Shown one piece after another: positions 1 to 9,993 of a stretch of 64,000 nucleotides of DNA; position 1 is the first letter of the stretch, and each line of letters begins with the position of its first letter. The notes under the pieces were generated by a model. That model saw nothing but the letters and a program-made list of their open reading frames with translations. It had not been told where the DNA came from and did no database searches. Origin of the DNA: Sporosarcina sp. E16_8 (lineage in GTDB: Bacteria > Bacillota > Bacilli > Bacillales_A > Planococcaceae); contig NZ_JADPRZ010000001.1 in NCBI RefSeq assembly GCF_017347095.1, forward strand, positions 308,134 to 372,133, in the 5' to 3' direction. The position numbers and the translations under genes were made by a program.

Positions 1-992
1 AGTTTATTAGAAATAGAACCGCAATTGCAAATGTCGTCGTACGAATTCCACCACCTACAGAACTTGGTGATGCGCCTATAAACATTAGTGAACTGATGAA
101 AATATCTGTCGCTTCGCTAAATTTCGTCACATCATGCGTTGTTAAACCTGCCGACCTAGATGACACTGAATGAAATAAAGCAGTGAATAGCTTCTCATGC
201 CATACCATTCCTTTAAAAGAATTCATTGATTCCAAAACAAAGATCATGACCGCACCGAAAACGAGCAGAAAGCCGAACGTCGCTGTCGTTATTTTGGTGA
301 ATAATGAAAAACGGAAATGAGGTACTTTTTTCGAAAAGTAACTTTTCACTTCGATAAGAACAGGAAAACCGATGGCACCGAGTATGACTAAAATCATTGT
401 CAACGTCTGAACGAAGTAATCATTGAAATACTGTGTGAGTGAGGTTCCAGTAATATCAAAGCCTGCGTTAGTTGTCGCAGAAACGGACATGAACATCCCA
501 TTAAGAAGTGCTTCACTAAATGAATCATAAAATCGCATAATATATAGTGTAAATAGTAAGCCGCCAATAATTTCGATTAAAAATATAATTTTAACGATTT
601 CCCGAATTAGATGAACAACCCCGGCGAGACTGTACTGATTATGATCGACCATGATTAATTGTCTTTCTCGTAAACCAATTCGCTTTTTGACGAGCAGCCA
701 AAAAAACGTACCGATTGACATGATTCCGATTCCACCAATTTGCAACACAAGCATAAGCATGCAAATACCAAAAACCGAATAGGTACTCCCAATACTAATC
801 GGCGTTAGTCCCGTAACGCTGACGGCACTGACCGCTGTAAACAAACTGTCAATAAAGCTGACCTTTACACCAGGTAAATAAACCCCCGGCAGATTCAACA
901 GTAAAAACGAAAAAGCAATAGCCAAAAAATAATAAAACACAATAACTTGAGCAGGGGTGAACCTGCGTAAATTCTCGCGATTGAATTTCATC
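1..992 (-). CDS. ktrB: KtrB/TrkH-type potassium transporter subunit (C-terminus outside window)
   Basis: Ion-conducting membrane subunit of a Ktr-type K+ uptake system; it normally works with a cytoplasmic RCK-domain regulator (KtrA/KtrC), which is not in the window. About 330 residues are readable without a stop before the edge; the family is about 445. The four selectivity-filter-like P-loop motifs are visible in order: SVTGLT, TNAGFD, SRSAGLTT and SVGGGIRTTT, each between hydrophobic segments. The start taken is the ATG at 992 (MKFNRENLRRF); an in-frame GTG three codons upstream is an alternative. KtrB and KtrD cannot be told apart here. Confidence 0.9.
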
Positions 993-1082
993 GAATTCAC
1001 CGTTCCTTTCACCACTGATAGGGTGTCGTACCTATTTTAGAGAAGTCCAATGAAAAAGGAAAGGAAGAACTTGATAAAAATT

Positions 1083-1110
1083 GAAAACAGCCGTGCAATT
1101 ACACGGCCGC
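1083..1110 (-). terminator. Terminator after the TerC-family gene
   Basis: On the minus strand a GCCGTG/CACGGC hairpin is followed by a short T-rich stretch, just past the TerC stop codon. Confidence 0.65.
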
Positions 1111-1118
1111 TTGTCAAG

Positions 1119-1874
1119 TTATTCTTTTTTCTTGTTATTTCGAACCCCAACCAAATAACCACTTAGTGCAATACCAACTAGAACTATCCAGAATGTCACT
1201 TGCCATAAAGTTGAATGTGGGAAGCTTTCATCAAGGATTCCCAAGCCAGGGTGTGACAGTGTAAGAACAGCCAATTTGACACCGACCCAACCTACAATAA
1301 GAAATGCTGCCGTTTCCAAAGAGGGAAACTTTTGCAAAAGACCAACGAATTGACGTGCAGCAAAACGCATGATGACTAAGCCAATAATACCGCCTAAAAG
1401 CATGACCATGAACTGTCCGCCGTTAATGCCACCTATGTCGAAGTTACCAAGCTTTGGTAACGTTACAGCAAGCGCTACCGCCGCCAGCATTGAATCGAGC
1501 GCAAATGCAATGTCCGCAAGTTCTACTTTTACAACTGTCATCCAGAAACCGGACTGTTTCCGTTTTTTAGCGTCCGGATGTGATTCCTCACTTTTTCGCT
1601 GATCTATAATGCTCTTAATGGAAATGAATAATAGGTATATTGCTCCAATTGCTTGGATTTGCCAAATGTTCACGAGAATCGTGATCATGAACAATGCTGC
1701 AAAACGGAAGACAAACGCTCCCATCAATCCGTAAAAAAGTGCTTTCCGCTGTTGTTCACGCGGTAAATGCTTGACCATTACCGCCATAACAACAGCGTTA
1801 TCTGCTGCCAGTAATCCTTCTAGTACGATGAGTACAACGAGTACCCATGCATATTCCAATAATATTGCTTCCAA
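1119..1874 (-). CDS. TerC/YkoY-family integral membrane protein, probable Mn2+ exporter
   Basis: A 251-residue polytopic membrane protein of the TerC family (YkoY/YceF type). Bacillus TerC proteins are linked to Mn2+ efflux and metalation of exported enzymes. The N-terminal membrane segment carries the acidic motif EGLLAADNAVVMA, and a second acidic segment reads VELADIAFALDS; these Asp/Glu residues are the family's expected metal ligands. The start is a TTG at 1872-1874, chosen because AGGAGG lies 7 nt upstream. Expression is predicted to depend on the manganese riboswitch directly upstream, which strongly supports the Mn2+ role. The gene is monocistronic, with its own terminator. Confidence 0.9.
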   Translation of the reverse strand: MEAILLEYAWVLVVLIVLEGLLAADNAVVMAVMVKHLPREQQRKALFYGLMGAFVFRFAALFMITILVNIWQIQAIGAIYLLFISIKSIIDQRKSEESHPDAKKRKQSGFWMTVVKVELADIAFALDSMLAAVALAVTLPKLGNFDIGGINGGQFMVMLLGGIIGLVIMRFAARQFVGLLQKFPSLETAAFLIVGWVGVKLAVLTLSHPGLGILDESFPHSTLWQVTFWIVLVGIALSGYLVGVRNNKKKE

Positions 1875-1887
1875 ATCAATTCCTCCT

Positions 1888-2045
1888 ATTTTTGCAAAAC
1901 AAAAGAGACCCTCACCTAATAAAAGGCAAAGGTCTCGCTAAGTCGGAATTTTTGTTTTGCAAAAATCCAGCTATCATAACCGATGGCAAAAGCCATGTAT
2001 TGACGACTATGAAATAGGTTTCCCTATAGCTACTCCCCCTTGACA
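1888..2045 (-). promoter_or_regulatory. yybP-ykoY manganese riboswitch with terminator platform
   Basis: Read on the minus strand, the 5' end has the hallmark AAGGGGGAGTAGC (about 2029-2041) and the aptamer closes with GCGAGACCTTTGCC (about 1925-1938). The P1 strand CCTTTG instead pairs, with wobbles, into a 12-bp hairpin (GAGACC at 1931-1936 with GGTCTC at 1905-1910) followed by TTTTGTTTT, an intrinsic terminator. Family knowledge: Mn2+ binding stabilises P1 and prevents termination, turning on the TerC-family gene. A TATAAT -10 with TGG just upstream lies at 2084-2089. Confidence 0.9.
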
Positions 2046-2118
2046 TAAAGTCAAAAGTTATTAAGTTCGGGTTCTTTTGTTTGATTATACCATAGTTGGT
2101 CAAAAAGTAAATGGGGAA

Positions 2119-3207
2119 TTACCCGATTTTTATATGATAATTACTATTTTTCTTATTTTCTTCATAAAAAGCAGTCATGGATGGAATTGACGCCAAAAAA
2201 TCAGCACACTGTATGCCGCTTCCTATCAGTAGCGCCTCTGCAACTGTCGTATCGAATGTGGCATCCCACATCATGTAAGCCAATGTCTCCGCCTCAACAC
2301 CCAATCTGCGCTGCAAACGGATCGAAGCAAGGCCTTTTTCAGCAAAGAGCCGCGGCAATCTACCTTTAGGCTTTTTCCCAGTCAATTCAACGACCATTGC
2401 GCTGTAAATCTCTTCAATTGGGTGCGGTGATGGATCCGTTAAGTGGACTGTTTTACCAGCAGCTCCTATGTGATTAGATAAATACACTGAAGCGTCGATT
2501 ATATAATCAACCGGCACAACATTTATGCATGCCTTCGTTTTACCCACATAAGGAATAATTGGCATCCAACGTAATTTGTCAATCATATTCATAAAAAAGT
2601 ATGGACCGTCAAACTTAATCGTTTCCCCTGTTTTGGAGTGACCACGTACAATTCCAGGGCGGATAATTGTCACAGCCACATCCTTCTTCAGTTCTTCTAC
2701 AAGTAGTTCTGCTTCAAATTTGGTTTCTTCATAATGATTTTTAAATGAAGACGGACGAATCAGCTCAGTTTCAAGCAACTTGCCGTCCCGTTTACCTGCA
2801 ACATACGCTGTACTAAAATACATGAAGCGTTCGATAGAAGGATGATTCCGGACGAATTCAATCACTTGTCTCGTCCCTTCAACATTTACTTGCCAAGCAA
2901 TTTCAGCCTTTACCGCAAGATCATATACGGCGGCTAGATGCCAGACAGTTAGCCTTTCCTCATGTAAATCATTACTTATCTTCTGCGGCATCCCAAGCCC
3001 TGGTTGCGTAATATCCCCGACCAAAATTTCAAACGGGAATGCCACATTCATCTCTTTCATAATTGATTTAGCCTTTTCCTTTGCTAGATCTACTTGACTA
3101 GATTGAACTATTGCATAAACCTTCTCCACTTCTCCAACACGTACCAATTCTTTTATCAATTGCGTAGCTATAAATCCAGGAAAGCCGGTAAAAAAATGAG
3201 TTCGCAT
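2119..3207 (-). CDS. Extended SDR-family NAD(P)-dependent oxidoreductase
   Basis: A 362-residue Rossmann protein of the extended short-chain dehydrogenase group, closest in character to the 'male sterility/thioester reductase' NAD-binding domain. The N-terminal nucleotide motif is TGFPGFIA. An active-site Ser/Thr stretch (YFSTAYVAGKR) precedes YEETK, the YxxxK catalytic pair. Translation starts at an ATG behind GGGGGG. Its stop lies just upstream of the promoter of the manganese riboswitch, and no terminator is evident between them, so readthrough is possible. Substrate not predictable. Confidence 0.75.
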   Translation of the reverse strand: MRTHFFTGFPGFIATQLIKELVRVGEVEKVYAIVQSSQVDLAKEKAKSIMKEMNVAFPFEILVGDITQPGLGMPQKISNDLHEERLTVWHLAAVYDLAVKAEIAWQVNVEGTRQVIEFVRNHPSIERFMYFSTAYVAGKRDGKLLETELIRPSSFKNHYEETKFEAELLVEELKKDVAVTIIRPGIVRGHSKTGETIKFDGPYFFMNMIDKLRWMPIIPYVGKTKACINVVPVDYIIDASVYLSNHIGAAGKTVHLTDPSPHPIEEIYSAMVVELTGKKPKGRLPRLFAEKGLASIRLQRRLGVEAETLAYMMWDATFDTTVAEALLIGSGIQCADFLASIPSMTAFYEENKKNSNYHIKIG

Positions 3208-3320
3208 ATAATCCCCCCCTTATTTTAGTAGTATAGCATCGAAATAAATCGGTTGAAAGAATATTTCGTTTACTAGTTAATACGTAACACAGTGCCAGTT
3301 CATGACACCGGATTCAATGT

Positions 3321-3347
3321 AAAAAAAACCTCCCAAGAAAGGGGAGG
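3321..3347 (-). terminator. Terminator after the RND pump gene
   Basis: CCTCCC/GGGAGG hairpin with a run of eight T on the minus strand. Confidence 0.8.
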
Positions 3348-3355
3348 CTCTACGG

Positions 3356-6300
3356 TTATTTAGTTTCGACTGCGCGTTTTCTCGTTTGTCGATCAAATAA
3401 ACTATAAATGATTGGGACAATATACAGCGTCAACAAGGTCGAGCTAAGTAACCCACCGATAACTGCAATTCCCATCGGTTGGTTCATCTCTGTACCCTCG
3501 CCAATACCCAGCGCAAGAGGTAGCAAGCCGAGAATAGTTGTCAGTGCTGTCATAAGGATTGGACGCAACCGATCCCTAGTAGAGGCAATAATAGCGTCAT
3601 AAGAGCTTAGCCCCGCCTCTTTTCGTTGATTAATATAGTCAACTAGGACAATCCCGTTGTTGACCACGATACCAACGAGGACGAGAACCCCGATTATCGC
3701 TGTAACACTGATTGGCGTGCTTGTCAGGAATAGGCCTATCGCTACCCCGATGATCATAAGTGGCACAGAGAACATAATTACAAATGGATATTTAAATGAT
3801 TCGAACTGCGCAGCCATGACAATGTAAACAAGGACAACGGCTAGTAATAGCGCCATGACCATGTCATCTATCGCACTTTCGAATAATTCTCTGTCGCCGC
3901 CAAATGTAAGCTCAATTTCTTCCGGCAACTTAAGTTTGTCAATTGTATCATTCACTTTAGCCGTCATCTCACCAAGCGACTTAGACGATTCATATTTCAT
4001 ATTAAATGTAACCGAGTGTGCTTGATCGACTCGTTGGATAGAAACGGGTCCTTCCGCAATATCAATCTTCGCAACTTCTCCAAGTGTCACAAATGCGCCT
4101 GATGGAGTACGGAGTTCCAATTTTTTCAACTGATCCATACTGTTACGGAATTTCTTATCGTATTTCACGTACACAGCAAACACTTCATCATTTTTCCCAA
4201 TAATCTGCGTGGCTAATGAACCGCGTGTGACACTGTTTACTGTCTGTGCAATTTGATAAGGTACCAATCCTTTGTCAGATGCTTTTTGACGGTCCACTTC
4301 GATTTGAATCTCTTGAACAGTATCTTGAAGATTATTTGTCATTTCCGTTACGGAATCAAGTTCGACCAGTTCACTGTTCAATTTAGTAACTGCTTCATTC
4401 AGACGTTCTTCGTTAGTATCTTTCAATGAGAACGTCAACGTATTCGGACTTGAGCCCGCAGCTGTCTGCATAACGAAGCCAATTTCCGCAGCGTCCCCGA
4501 TAGTTTTCAATACTTCGGGTTGCACATCATCTACGAACTTAAAAATCGAACGTTCCCTATCCGCAAGTGGTACAAGTTTCACGGATATTTCTGCAATATT
4601 AGCTTTAGATGTACCTTGCGCGATATCCTGTTGTGTTCCACCAACAAGACTTACGTATACTTCCACATCACTTTCTTCTTTCAATTGCGCTTCGATTTGT
4701 TTTACTACTTCATTTGTCGCAGTTGAAGATGAACCATTCGGCAACTTCACGGTAATGCTGACAAATCCCTCATCAGTCGCAGGCAAGAATTCTGTCCCGA
4801 CCTTGGTTAAAGCAAAACTACTTAACACCAGCACGATTAGTGTAGCTAACAGGACGACAGAACGATGTTTCAGTGCCCATTTCACCGATCTTTCAAAGTT
4901 ATTCAGTCCTTTTGAGCGCCGTCTCCGAGCTGCTACATTTTTCGTTGGTTTTTTTAACATACGGCTTGCCAACATAGGGACAACCGTCAAAGCAACGACA
5001 AGAGAAGCAAATAAGCTAAAGGAAATCGTCAAAGCAAATTCTGTGAAGATCTGTCCGATTAGTCCGCTGATGAAAATAACGGGGACAAAGACGGCTAGCG
5101 TCGTTAACGTTGACGCAATAATAGCGCCACCAATTTCCTTCGAACCATCAGAAGCTGCAACCTTCGGATCCTTCCCCATTGCGAGATGTCTTTCAATATT
5201 TTCAATAACAACAATCGAGTTATCGACTAGCATCCCTATACCAAGTGCAAGCGCACCAAGAGTCATAATATTAAGCGAGAAATCAGCAAAGTACATAAGA
5301 ACAAATGTCACAATTACCGAATATGGAATTGCAATACCAATAATGATTGGGCTTTTTATGCCACGCAGGAAAAAGAACAACACCAGCATGGCAAAAATAC
5401 CGCCCAGAAGTAACGATTGGCCAATATTTCCGATGGCGAGTTTTACATAATCCCCCTGGTCAAATAAAATATCTGACTCGACACCTTTGAATTCTTCTTT
5501 TTCCAGTAGGTTGTCTAGAGCCTCTTTGAAGGCGGTTGAGACATCCGCTGTATTTGCACCAGATTCTTGCAACACGGACATCAGAACAGCCTGCTGGTCA
5601 TTTGCACGCGTTTCTGTGGCAGACTCTGCTTCAACAAGTGCTACATCCGCCACATCGCCGATTGTTACTGTAGCGCCATTCAACGGATTCGCACCAATTG
5701 TGATACTACGAATATCGGATATAGTCGTTAATGTACTGATTATACGGGTTGTGAGTTGCTTGCCAGCTGTCGTTTTAACTGGTTCACCAGGCATAGACAC
5801 ATTATTTGCTTGAACCATCTTAACGATATCAGCTTGTTCAAGGCCATTCGCTACCAGTTTTTTCTGATCGACAATGATTTGTACTTCTTCTATCAATTGA
5901 CCCGAAACAGAAACACTTGCTACGCCTTTCGTCCGGCGTAATTCAGTCTCCAACTGATCCGCAACTTTGCGGATATCAGTATCTTCCGCTGTGGCACGCA
6001 GTGATAATTGAATAACAGGGAACTGGGACGGATCAAATTTCATGAAACGCGGTTTAGTCGCACCTTCCGGGACCGGGATCTGATCAACTCTTTGCATAAT
6101 ATCGAGCTGGACATCATCGATTTTAGTCGACCAGTCAAACATGAGTAAGATGAAATTGGCACCTTCCTGCGAGGTGGATTGCATCGATTTCAATCCAGGT
6201 GCAGTCGAAAGACTCGCTTCGAGCGGTTTTGTTAGTTTCTCACTCACTTCAGCCGGAGAGGCGCCTGGATAACTTGTCACAACGACAGCAATCGGCGGGT

Positions 6301-6421
6301 TCAATTCCGGAATGAGCGTCACTGGAATACGGAAAAATGACACTGCTCCGAGAATGATAATAAGAAACATAATGACAATCGTAAATACGGGCCTTTTTAT
6401 AGAAAAATCACTGATTTTCAT
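3356..6421 (-). CDS. swrC: AcrB/SwrC-like RND efflux transporter
   Basis: A 1021-residue HAE1/RND-superfamily pump (B. subtilis SwrC/YerP type, about 1065 aa). It opens with the typical ISDFSIKRPVFTIVIMFLI first membrane segment, followed by two large extracytoplasmic halves and TM clusters near residues 330-480 and 840-1010. The proton-relay segment GIGMLVDNSIVVIENIERH is intact. The ATG at 6421 was chosen over the upstream GTG because AAAGGA sits 8 nt before it. No membrane-fusion partner or TetR regulator adjoins it, as for swrC. The substrate (biosurfactant, lipid or drug) is not determined. Confidence 0.85.
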   Translation of the reverse strand: MKISDFSIKRPVFTIVIMFLIIILGAVSFFRIPVTLIPELNPPIAVVVTSYPGASPAEVSEKLTKPLEASLSTAPGLKSMQSTSQEGANFILLMFDWSTKIDDVQLDIMQRVDQIPVPEGATKPRFMKFDPSQFPVIQLSLRATAEDTDIRKVADQLETELRRTKGVASVSVSGQLIEEVQIIVDQKKLVANGLEQADIVKMVQANNVSMPGEPVKTTAGKQLTTRIISTLTTISDIRSITIGANPLNGATVTIGDVADVALVEAESATETRANDQQAVLMSVLQESGANTADVSTAFKEALDNLLEKEEFKGVESDILFDQGDYVKLAIGNIGQSLLLGGIFAMLVLFFFLRGIKSPIIIGIAIPYSVIVTFVLMYFADFSLNIMTLGALALGIGMLVDNSIVVIENIERHLAMGKDPKVAASDGSKEIGGAIIASTLTTLAVFVPVIFISGLIGQIFTEFALTISFSLFASLVVALTVVPMLASRMLKKPTKNVAARRRRSKGLNNFERSVKWALKHRSVVLLATLIVLVLSSFALTKVGTEFLPATDEGFVSITVKLPNGSSSTATNEVVKQIEAQLKEESDVEVYVSLVGGTQQDIAQGTSKANIAEISVKLVPLADRERSIFKFVDDVQPEVLKTIGDAAEIGFVMQTAAGSSPNTLTFSLKDTNEERLNEAVTKLNSELVELDSVTEMTNNLQDTVQEIQIEVDRQKASDKGLVPYQIAQTVNSVTRGSLATQIIGKNDEVFAVYVKYDKKFRNSMDQLKKLELRTPSGAFVTLGEVAKIDIAEGPVSIQRVDQAHSVTFNMKYESSKSLGEMTAKVNDTIDKLKLPEEIELTFGGDRELFESAIDDMVMALLLAVVLVYIVMAAQFESFKYPFVIMFSVPLMIIGVAIGLFLTSTPISVTAIIGVLVLVGIVVNNGIVLVDYINQRKEAGLSSYDAIIASTRDRLRPILMTALTTILGLLPLALGIGEGTEMNQPMGIAVIGGLLSSTLLTLYIVPIIYSLFDRQTRKRAVETK

Positions 6422-6443
6422 GAACACATTCCTTTCTTATTTG

Positions 6444-6600
6444 GAAAAGCGGAAGGCGCCGTCTAGCCCCCACCGCAAAACGACTTTCAAGGAACCCAGA
6501 CTAAATACACCGCGTAACTCACATACTGTGAGCCTCCCAGGGGGCGGCGCCTGGAGTCTAGACAACAACCCTAGTAGAAAAAACGTATAATTTCTTATCT
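6444..6600 (+). repeat. Dispersed repeat R1, copy A
   Basis: Longest copy of a family with core GCGCTGGAGTCTAGAC (here GCGCCTGGAGTCTAGAC at 6548-6564) and tail AAAACGTATAATTTCTTATCT. Its left end, AAAAGCGGAAGGCGCC, is complementary to the core (GGCGCC twice). Shares CCCTAGTAGA with copy B. Lies between prfC and the RND gene. Confidence 0.7.
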
Positions 6601-6674
6601 TTCATAAAAGTCTCATTTCATTAATCATAATGAAAGATGGTGGCGACTACAAATAAGAACGTCTACTAGATAAG

Positions 6675-6712
6675 AAAACCCGACAGGATGGATGAACCGT
6701 CTTGTCGGGTTT
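6675..6712 (-). terminator. Terminator after prfC
   Basis: AAACCCGACAAGACGG pairs with CCATCCTGTCGGGTTT on the minus strand, followed by T residues. Confidence 0.8.
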
Positions 6713-6717
6713 GAGTA

Positions 6718-8292
6718 TTATAATAGGCTATATAACTCGATTTCAGGATACTTGTCATGGAACCAACGCATCGCAAAATCGTTTTCAAATAGGAATACAC
6801 GTTTGTCGTGGCGATCTTTAACAAGCATTGCACGTTGCCCTGCCATTGATTCATTAACGTCGTTTTCGTTGACAATCCAGCGCGCAACCTTTGAACCGAC
6901 ATGCTCCATGCGCACTTCAACGTTATACTCATTCTTCATGCGGTGCTCGAATACTTCGAATTGAAGTTGACCAACTGCACCTAGAAGTACTTCCTCAGTA
7001 TGGAGCGTCCTGTAATACTGAATCGCTCCCTCTTGCACAAGCTGAAGAATCCCTTTATGGAAATGCTTAGACTTCATAACGTTTTTTGCTGTTACTCGAA
7101 CAAAGAGTTCCGGTGTAAACTGTGGTAACGCATCGAATAGGAAGTTTGATTTACCACCGATTACCGTATCACCGATTTGGTAGTTACCTGTATCGTGAAG
7201 ACCAATAATATCGCCCGCAACTGCTTCCTCCACTATTTCACGATCATCCGCAAGAAATTGCGTTGTCTGTGTCAGTTTGAATGTCCTAGAAATACGCGGA
7301 ACGGTTACAGTCATCCCTCGTTCGAACTTACCAGAAACAATACGGACGAATGCAATACGGTCACGGTGCATTGGGTTCATATTTGCTTGAATTTTAAAGA
7401 TAAATCCTGAAAACTCTTCCGAATACGGATCAATTTCTGTTTTATCTTTTGTAATTCGTGGTTGTGGTGGCGGTGAAAACTGTAAGAATGTCTCCAAAAA
7501 TGTCTGCACACCAAAGTTCGTCAACGCACTACCGAAAAATACAGGTGTCAGTTCACCTATCGCTATTTTCTCTTCATCAAAATCATTGCCTGCTTCATTA
7601 AGAAGTAGAACGTCTTCAAGTGCTTGCTTATAATAGGATGTTTCCATCATCGGATGGGGTTCTGCAAGCCCTCCGTCTTCATTTATCGCAAGAAAACGTT
7701 TGTCATCATCGACTCTTACTTGTTCAACACGTTTGTTAAAACGATCGTAAATACCAACGAACTCCTTGCCCATTCCAATCGGCCAGTTCATCGCGTAAGA
7801 CTGGATGCCAAGCACTTCTTCCAATTCTTCCATTAGGTCAAGCGGTTCTTTCCCTTGGCGGTCCATTTTATTAATGAACGTAAAGATTGGAATCCCACGC
7901 ATACGGCATACTTTGAATAATTTAATTGTCTGAGGCTCGATTCCTTTTGCTGAGTCGACCATCATGACAGCCGCATCAACGGCCATAAGTGTACGGTATG
8001 TGTCTTCACTGAAATCTTCGTGTCCAGGTGTATCCAGGATGTTTACGCGCTTGCCATCGTAATCGAACTGCATGACGGATGATGTTACCGAAATCCCACG
8101 TTGTTTCTCAATTTCCATCCAGTCCGAAGTTGCAAACTTCCCTGATTTCTTACCTTTTACTGTTCCGGCATCACGGATTGCACCGCCAAAATAGAGTAGT
8201 TTTTCGGTGATTGTTGTTTTCCCGGCATCCGGGTGAGAAATAATTGCAAACGTCCGGCGGGATGCAATTTCTTCATGTATTGGTTTGTCCAT
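6718..8292 (-). CDS. prfC: Peptide chain release factor 3 (RF3)
   Basis: A 524-residue translational GTPase that recycles RF1/RF2 after termination. The G1 motif [15 protein letters not shown] lies near residue 20, the switch region reads [12 protein letters not shown]3 is [14 protein letters not shown] and G4 is NKMDR. The RF3-specific C-terminal domain is complete (ending near [18 protein letters not shown]). AGAAGGAGA lies upstream of the start. It follows murE on the same strand after a 200-bp gap with a terminator; a murE-prfC neighbourhood is also known from Staphylococcus. Confidence 0.95.
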   Translation of the reverse strand: MDKPIHEEIASRRTFAIISHPDAGKTTITEKLLYFGGAIRDAGTVKGKKSGKFATSDWMEIEKQRGISVTSSVMQFDYDGKRVNILDTPGHEDFSEDTYRTLMAVDAAVMMVDSAKGIEPQTIKLFKVCRMRGIPIFTFINKMDRQGKEPLDLMEELEEVLGIQSYAMNWPIGMGKEFVGIYDRFNKRVEQVRVDDDKRFLAINEDGGLAEPHPMMETSYYKQALEDVLLLNEAGNDFDEEKIAIGELTPVFFGSALTNFGVQTFLETFLQFSPPPQPRITKDKTEIDPYSEEFSGFIFKIQANMNPMHRDRIAFVRIVSGKFERGMTVTVPRISRTFKLTQTTQFLADDREIVEEAVAGDIIGLHDTGNYQIGDTVIGGKSNFLFDALPQFTPELFVRVTAKNVMKSKHFHKGILQLVQEGAIQYYRTLHTEEVLLGAVGQLQFEVFEHRMKNEYNVEVRMEHVGSKVARWIVNENDVNESMAGQRAMLVKDRHDKRVFLFENDFAMRWFHDKYPEIELYSLL

Positions 8293-8451
8293 TATATATT
8301 GTCTCCTTCTGTTCTGCTTTTCTTAGCATAGACACATTAGAGAATGATTTCAACAATTTTTTATCGGAATTAGCGAAGCGCAGGTAAAACTGAAGGACGG
8401 ATTCCCGAAACCCTACGATAACAGCAGAACCGCAACGATTTCCATTCCATC

Positions 8452-8484
8452 AAAAAGAGCTATCCAAAAATCAGGACAGCTCTC
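8452..8484 (-). terminator. Terminator after murE
   Basis: AGAGCTGTCC/GGATAGCTCT hairpin followed by five T on the minus strand, in the murE-prfC gap. prfC probably also has its own promoter. Confidence 0.75.
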
Positions 8485-8489
8485 TTCAA

Positions 8490-9980
8490 TCATTTTTCAA
8501 CTAACCCAGTACCAAATTTCTTTTCCGCCTCTTCCAATGCGATTTCTGCGTCCGAATGCGGATATTTCACAGAGCCAATAATTTGATAATCTTCATGGCC
8601 TTTCCCTGCAAATATGATGATGTCTTCAGGATTTGCAACCGCTATCGCATGGCGCACTGCTTCCGTCCGATCACCTATACAAGCATATTGATCATGCTTC
8701 ATACCCGCTTCTAATTCTGAAAGTATGGATTCATATGGCTCGTCCCGCGGATCGTCCGTCGTTAAGATTACATAATCTGCGATAGATGCTTTATCTGCCA
8801 TAATTGGACGTTTTATCCGATCACGGTTGCCGCCAGTACCAATGACGAAGATTAGCCGACTTCCTTCCTTCTTATAAGGAAGGACTGCATCAATCGCTTT
8901 TTCAATGGCATCAGGTGAATGTGCATAATCGACATACATTGTGATCGGCAATTCTGTCGGTACTTGTTCCATTCGCCCTTTGACGGCTGAAATCTTCCCT
9001 AGATAGTTAATAATATCTTCAGACATCATTCCTTTGGCATACAAAGTAGCGATGACCGCGAGCGCATTATAGACACTGAATTCACCAATGAGGCTCATGT
9101 CAACCCGGAATTCACCATCGGGTGCGGTAAGCCTGAATGTCGTACCATTTGCCCGTAACTCAATCTGTGATCCACGAAAGACTGCTTTATTTCGGATGCC
9201 GTATGTGAAAACTGGGTAAGACGTCATCTCCAACAACTTATTGCTCCACTCATCATCTGCATTGACGACAGCAAACTTACGCTTCTCTAAGTCTTGTCCA
9301 AGCTGTGAGAACAACAGTCCTTTCGCTTGTCCATAATTGTCCATCGTGCCATGGAAATCGAGATGATCATGCGTTAGATTTGTAAAAACAGCGATATCGA
9401 ATTCCGTACCAGCTAGACGACCTTCCACTAGACCATGTGAAGATACCTCCATCGTCATCGTTGTACATCCCTCTTCCGCCGCTCGAGCAATCATCCCTTG
9501 TGTAGTCAGTACATCTGCCGTCGTGTTCTCAGTCCCATAAAGAGTTCCATCCAAATCGAAACCGATTGTTCCGGTAACGGCAGATTTCTCACCCGCCCGC
9601 TGAAGAATTGCTTGGATGATGCCACTGACACTCGTCTTGCCATTCGTGCCCGTCACTCCAATCATCGTCATTCGCTTCGATGGATAATCGTAAAAACGGG
9701 ACGCCAACAAGCTGATAGCCCTTGACGTATTTTCAACCATAACAACCGCGACTTTATCCAAATCGACATCGACTTGCTTCGAAGCAACGATAACCCTTGC
9801 TCCATTCTCCACCGCTTTTCCAACGTAATTATGGCCATCCACCGTAAATCCTTCGATACAAACGAAAATTCCCCCTGCATTCACCGCGCGTGAATCAATC
9901 GCAATATCCGTCACAGTCCGCGGAACAACTCCCAGTACCTGTTTAACCGGCAACATTGAAAGCAATTTTTCTGTTTCCAT
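8490..9980 (-). CDS. murE: UDP-N-acetylmuramyl-tripeptide synthetase MurE, probably L-lysine-adding
   Basis: A 496-residue cytoplasmic Mur ligase that adds the third peptide residue to UDP-MurNAc-Ala-Glu. The ATP loop is GVTGTNGKTSVSG (near residue 110), the central domain has TTADVLTTQG and MEVSSHGL, and the C-terminal domain carries the third-residue specificity motif as TTDDPRDEP. The DNPR form is typical of diaminopimelate-adding MurE; the Asn is Asp here, a form reported for a lysine-adding enzyme (Thermotoga). With the prfC neighbour this suggests Lys-type peptidoglycan, as expected in Planococcaceae. The start lies 13 bp past the M42 peptidase stop, so the two are likely co-transcribed. 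Confidence 0.9.
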   Translation of the reverse strand: METEKLLSMLPVKQVLGVVPRTVTDIAIDSRAVNAGGIFVCIEGFTVDGHNYVGKAVENGARVIVASKQVDVDLDKVAVVMVENTSRAISLLASRFYDYPSKRMTMIGVTGTNGKTSVSGIIQAILQRAGEKSAVTGTIGFDLDGTLYGTENTTADVLTTQGMIARAAEEGCTTMTMEVSSHGLVEGRLAGTEFDIAVFTNLTHDHLDFHGTMDNYGQAKGLLFSQLGQDLEKRKFAVVNADDEWSNKLLEMTSYPVFTYGIRNKAVFRGSQIELRANGTTFRLTAPDGEFRVDMSLIGEFSVYNALAVIATLYAKGMMSEDIINYLGKISAVKGRMEQVPTELPITMYVDYAHSPDAIEKAIDAVLPYKKEGSRLIFVIGTGGNRDRIKRPIMADKASIADYVILTTDDPRDEPYESILSELEAGMKHDQYACIGDRTEAVRHAIAVANPEDIIIFAGKGHEDYQIIGSVKYPHSDAEIALEEAEKKFGTGLVEK

Positions 9981-9993
9981 TAAAACCCTCCGT

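Noticed and set aside
1912..2103. 63-codon frame
   Set aside because: It reads through the manganese riboswitch and has no ribosome site.
4755..5450. 231-codon frame opposite the RND pump gene
   Set aside because: Fully inside swrC on the other strand, no ribosome site, and its composition mirrors the pump's codon pattern.
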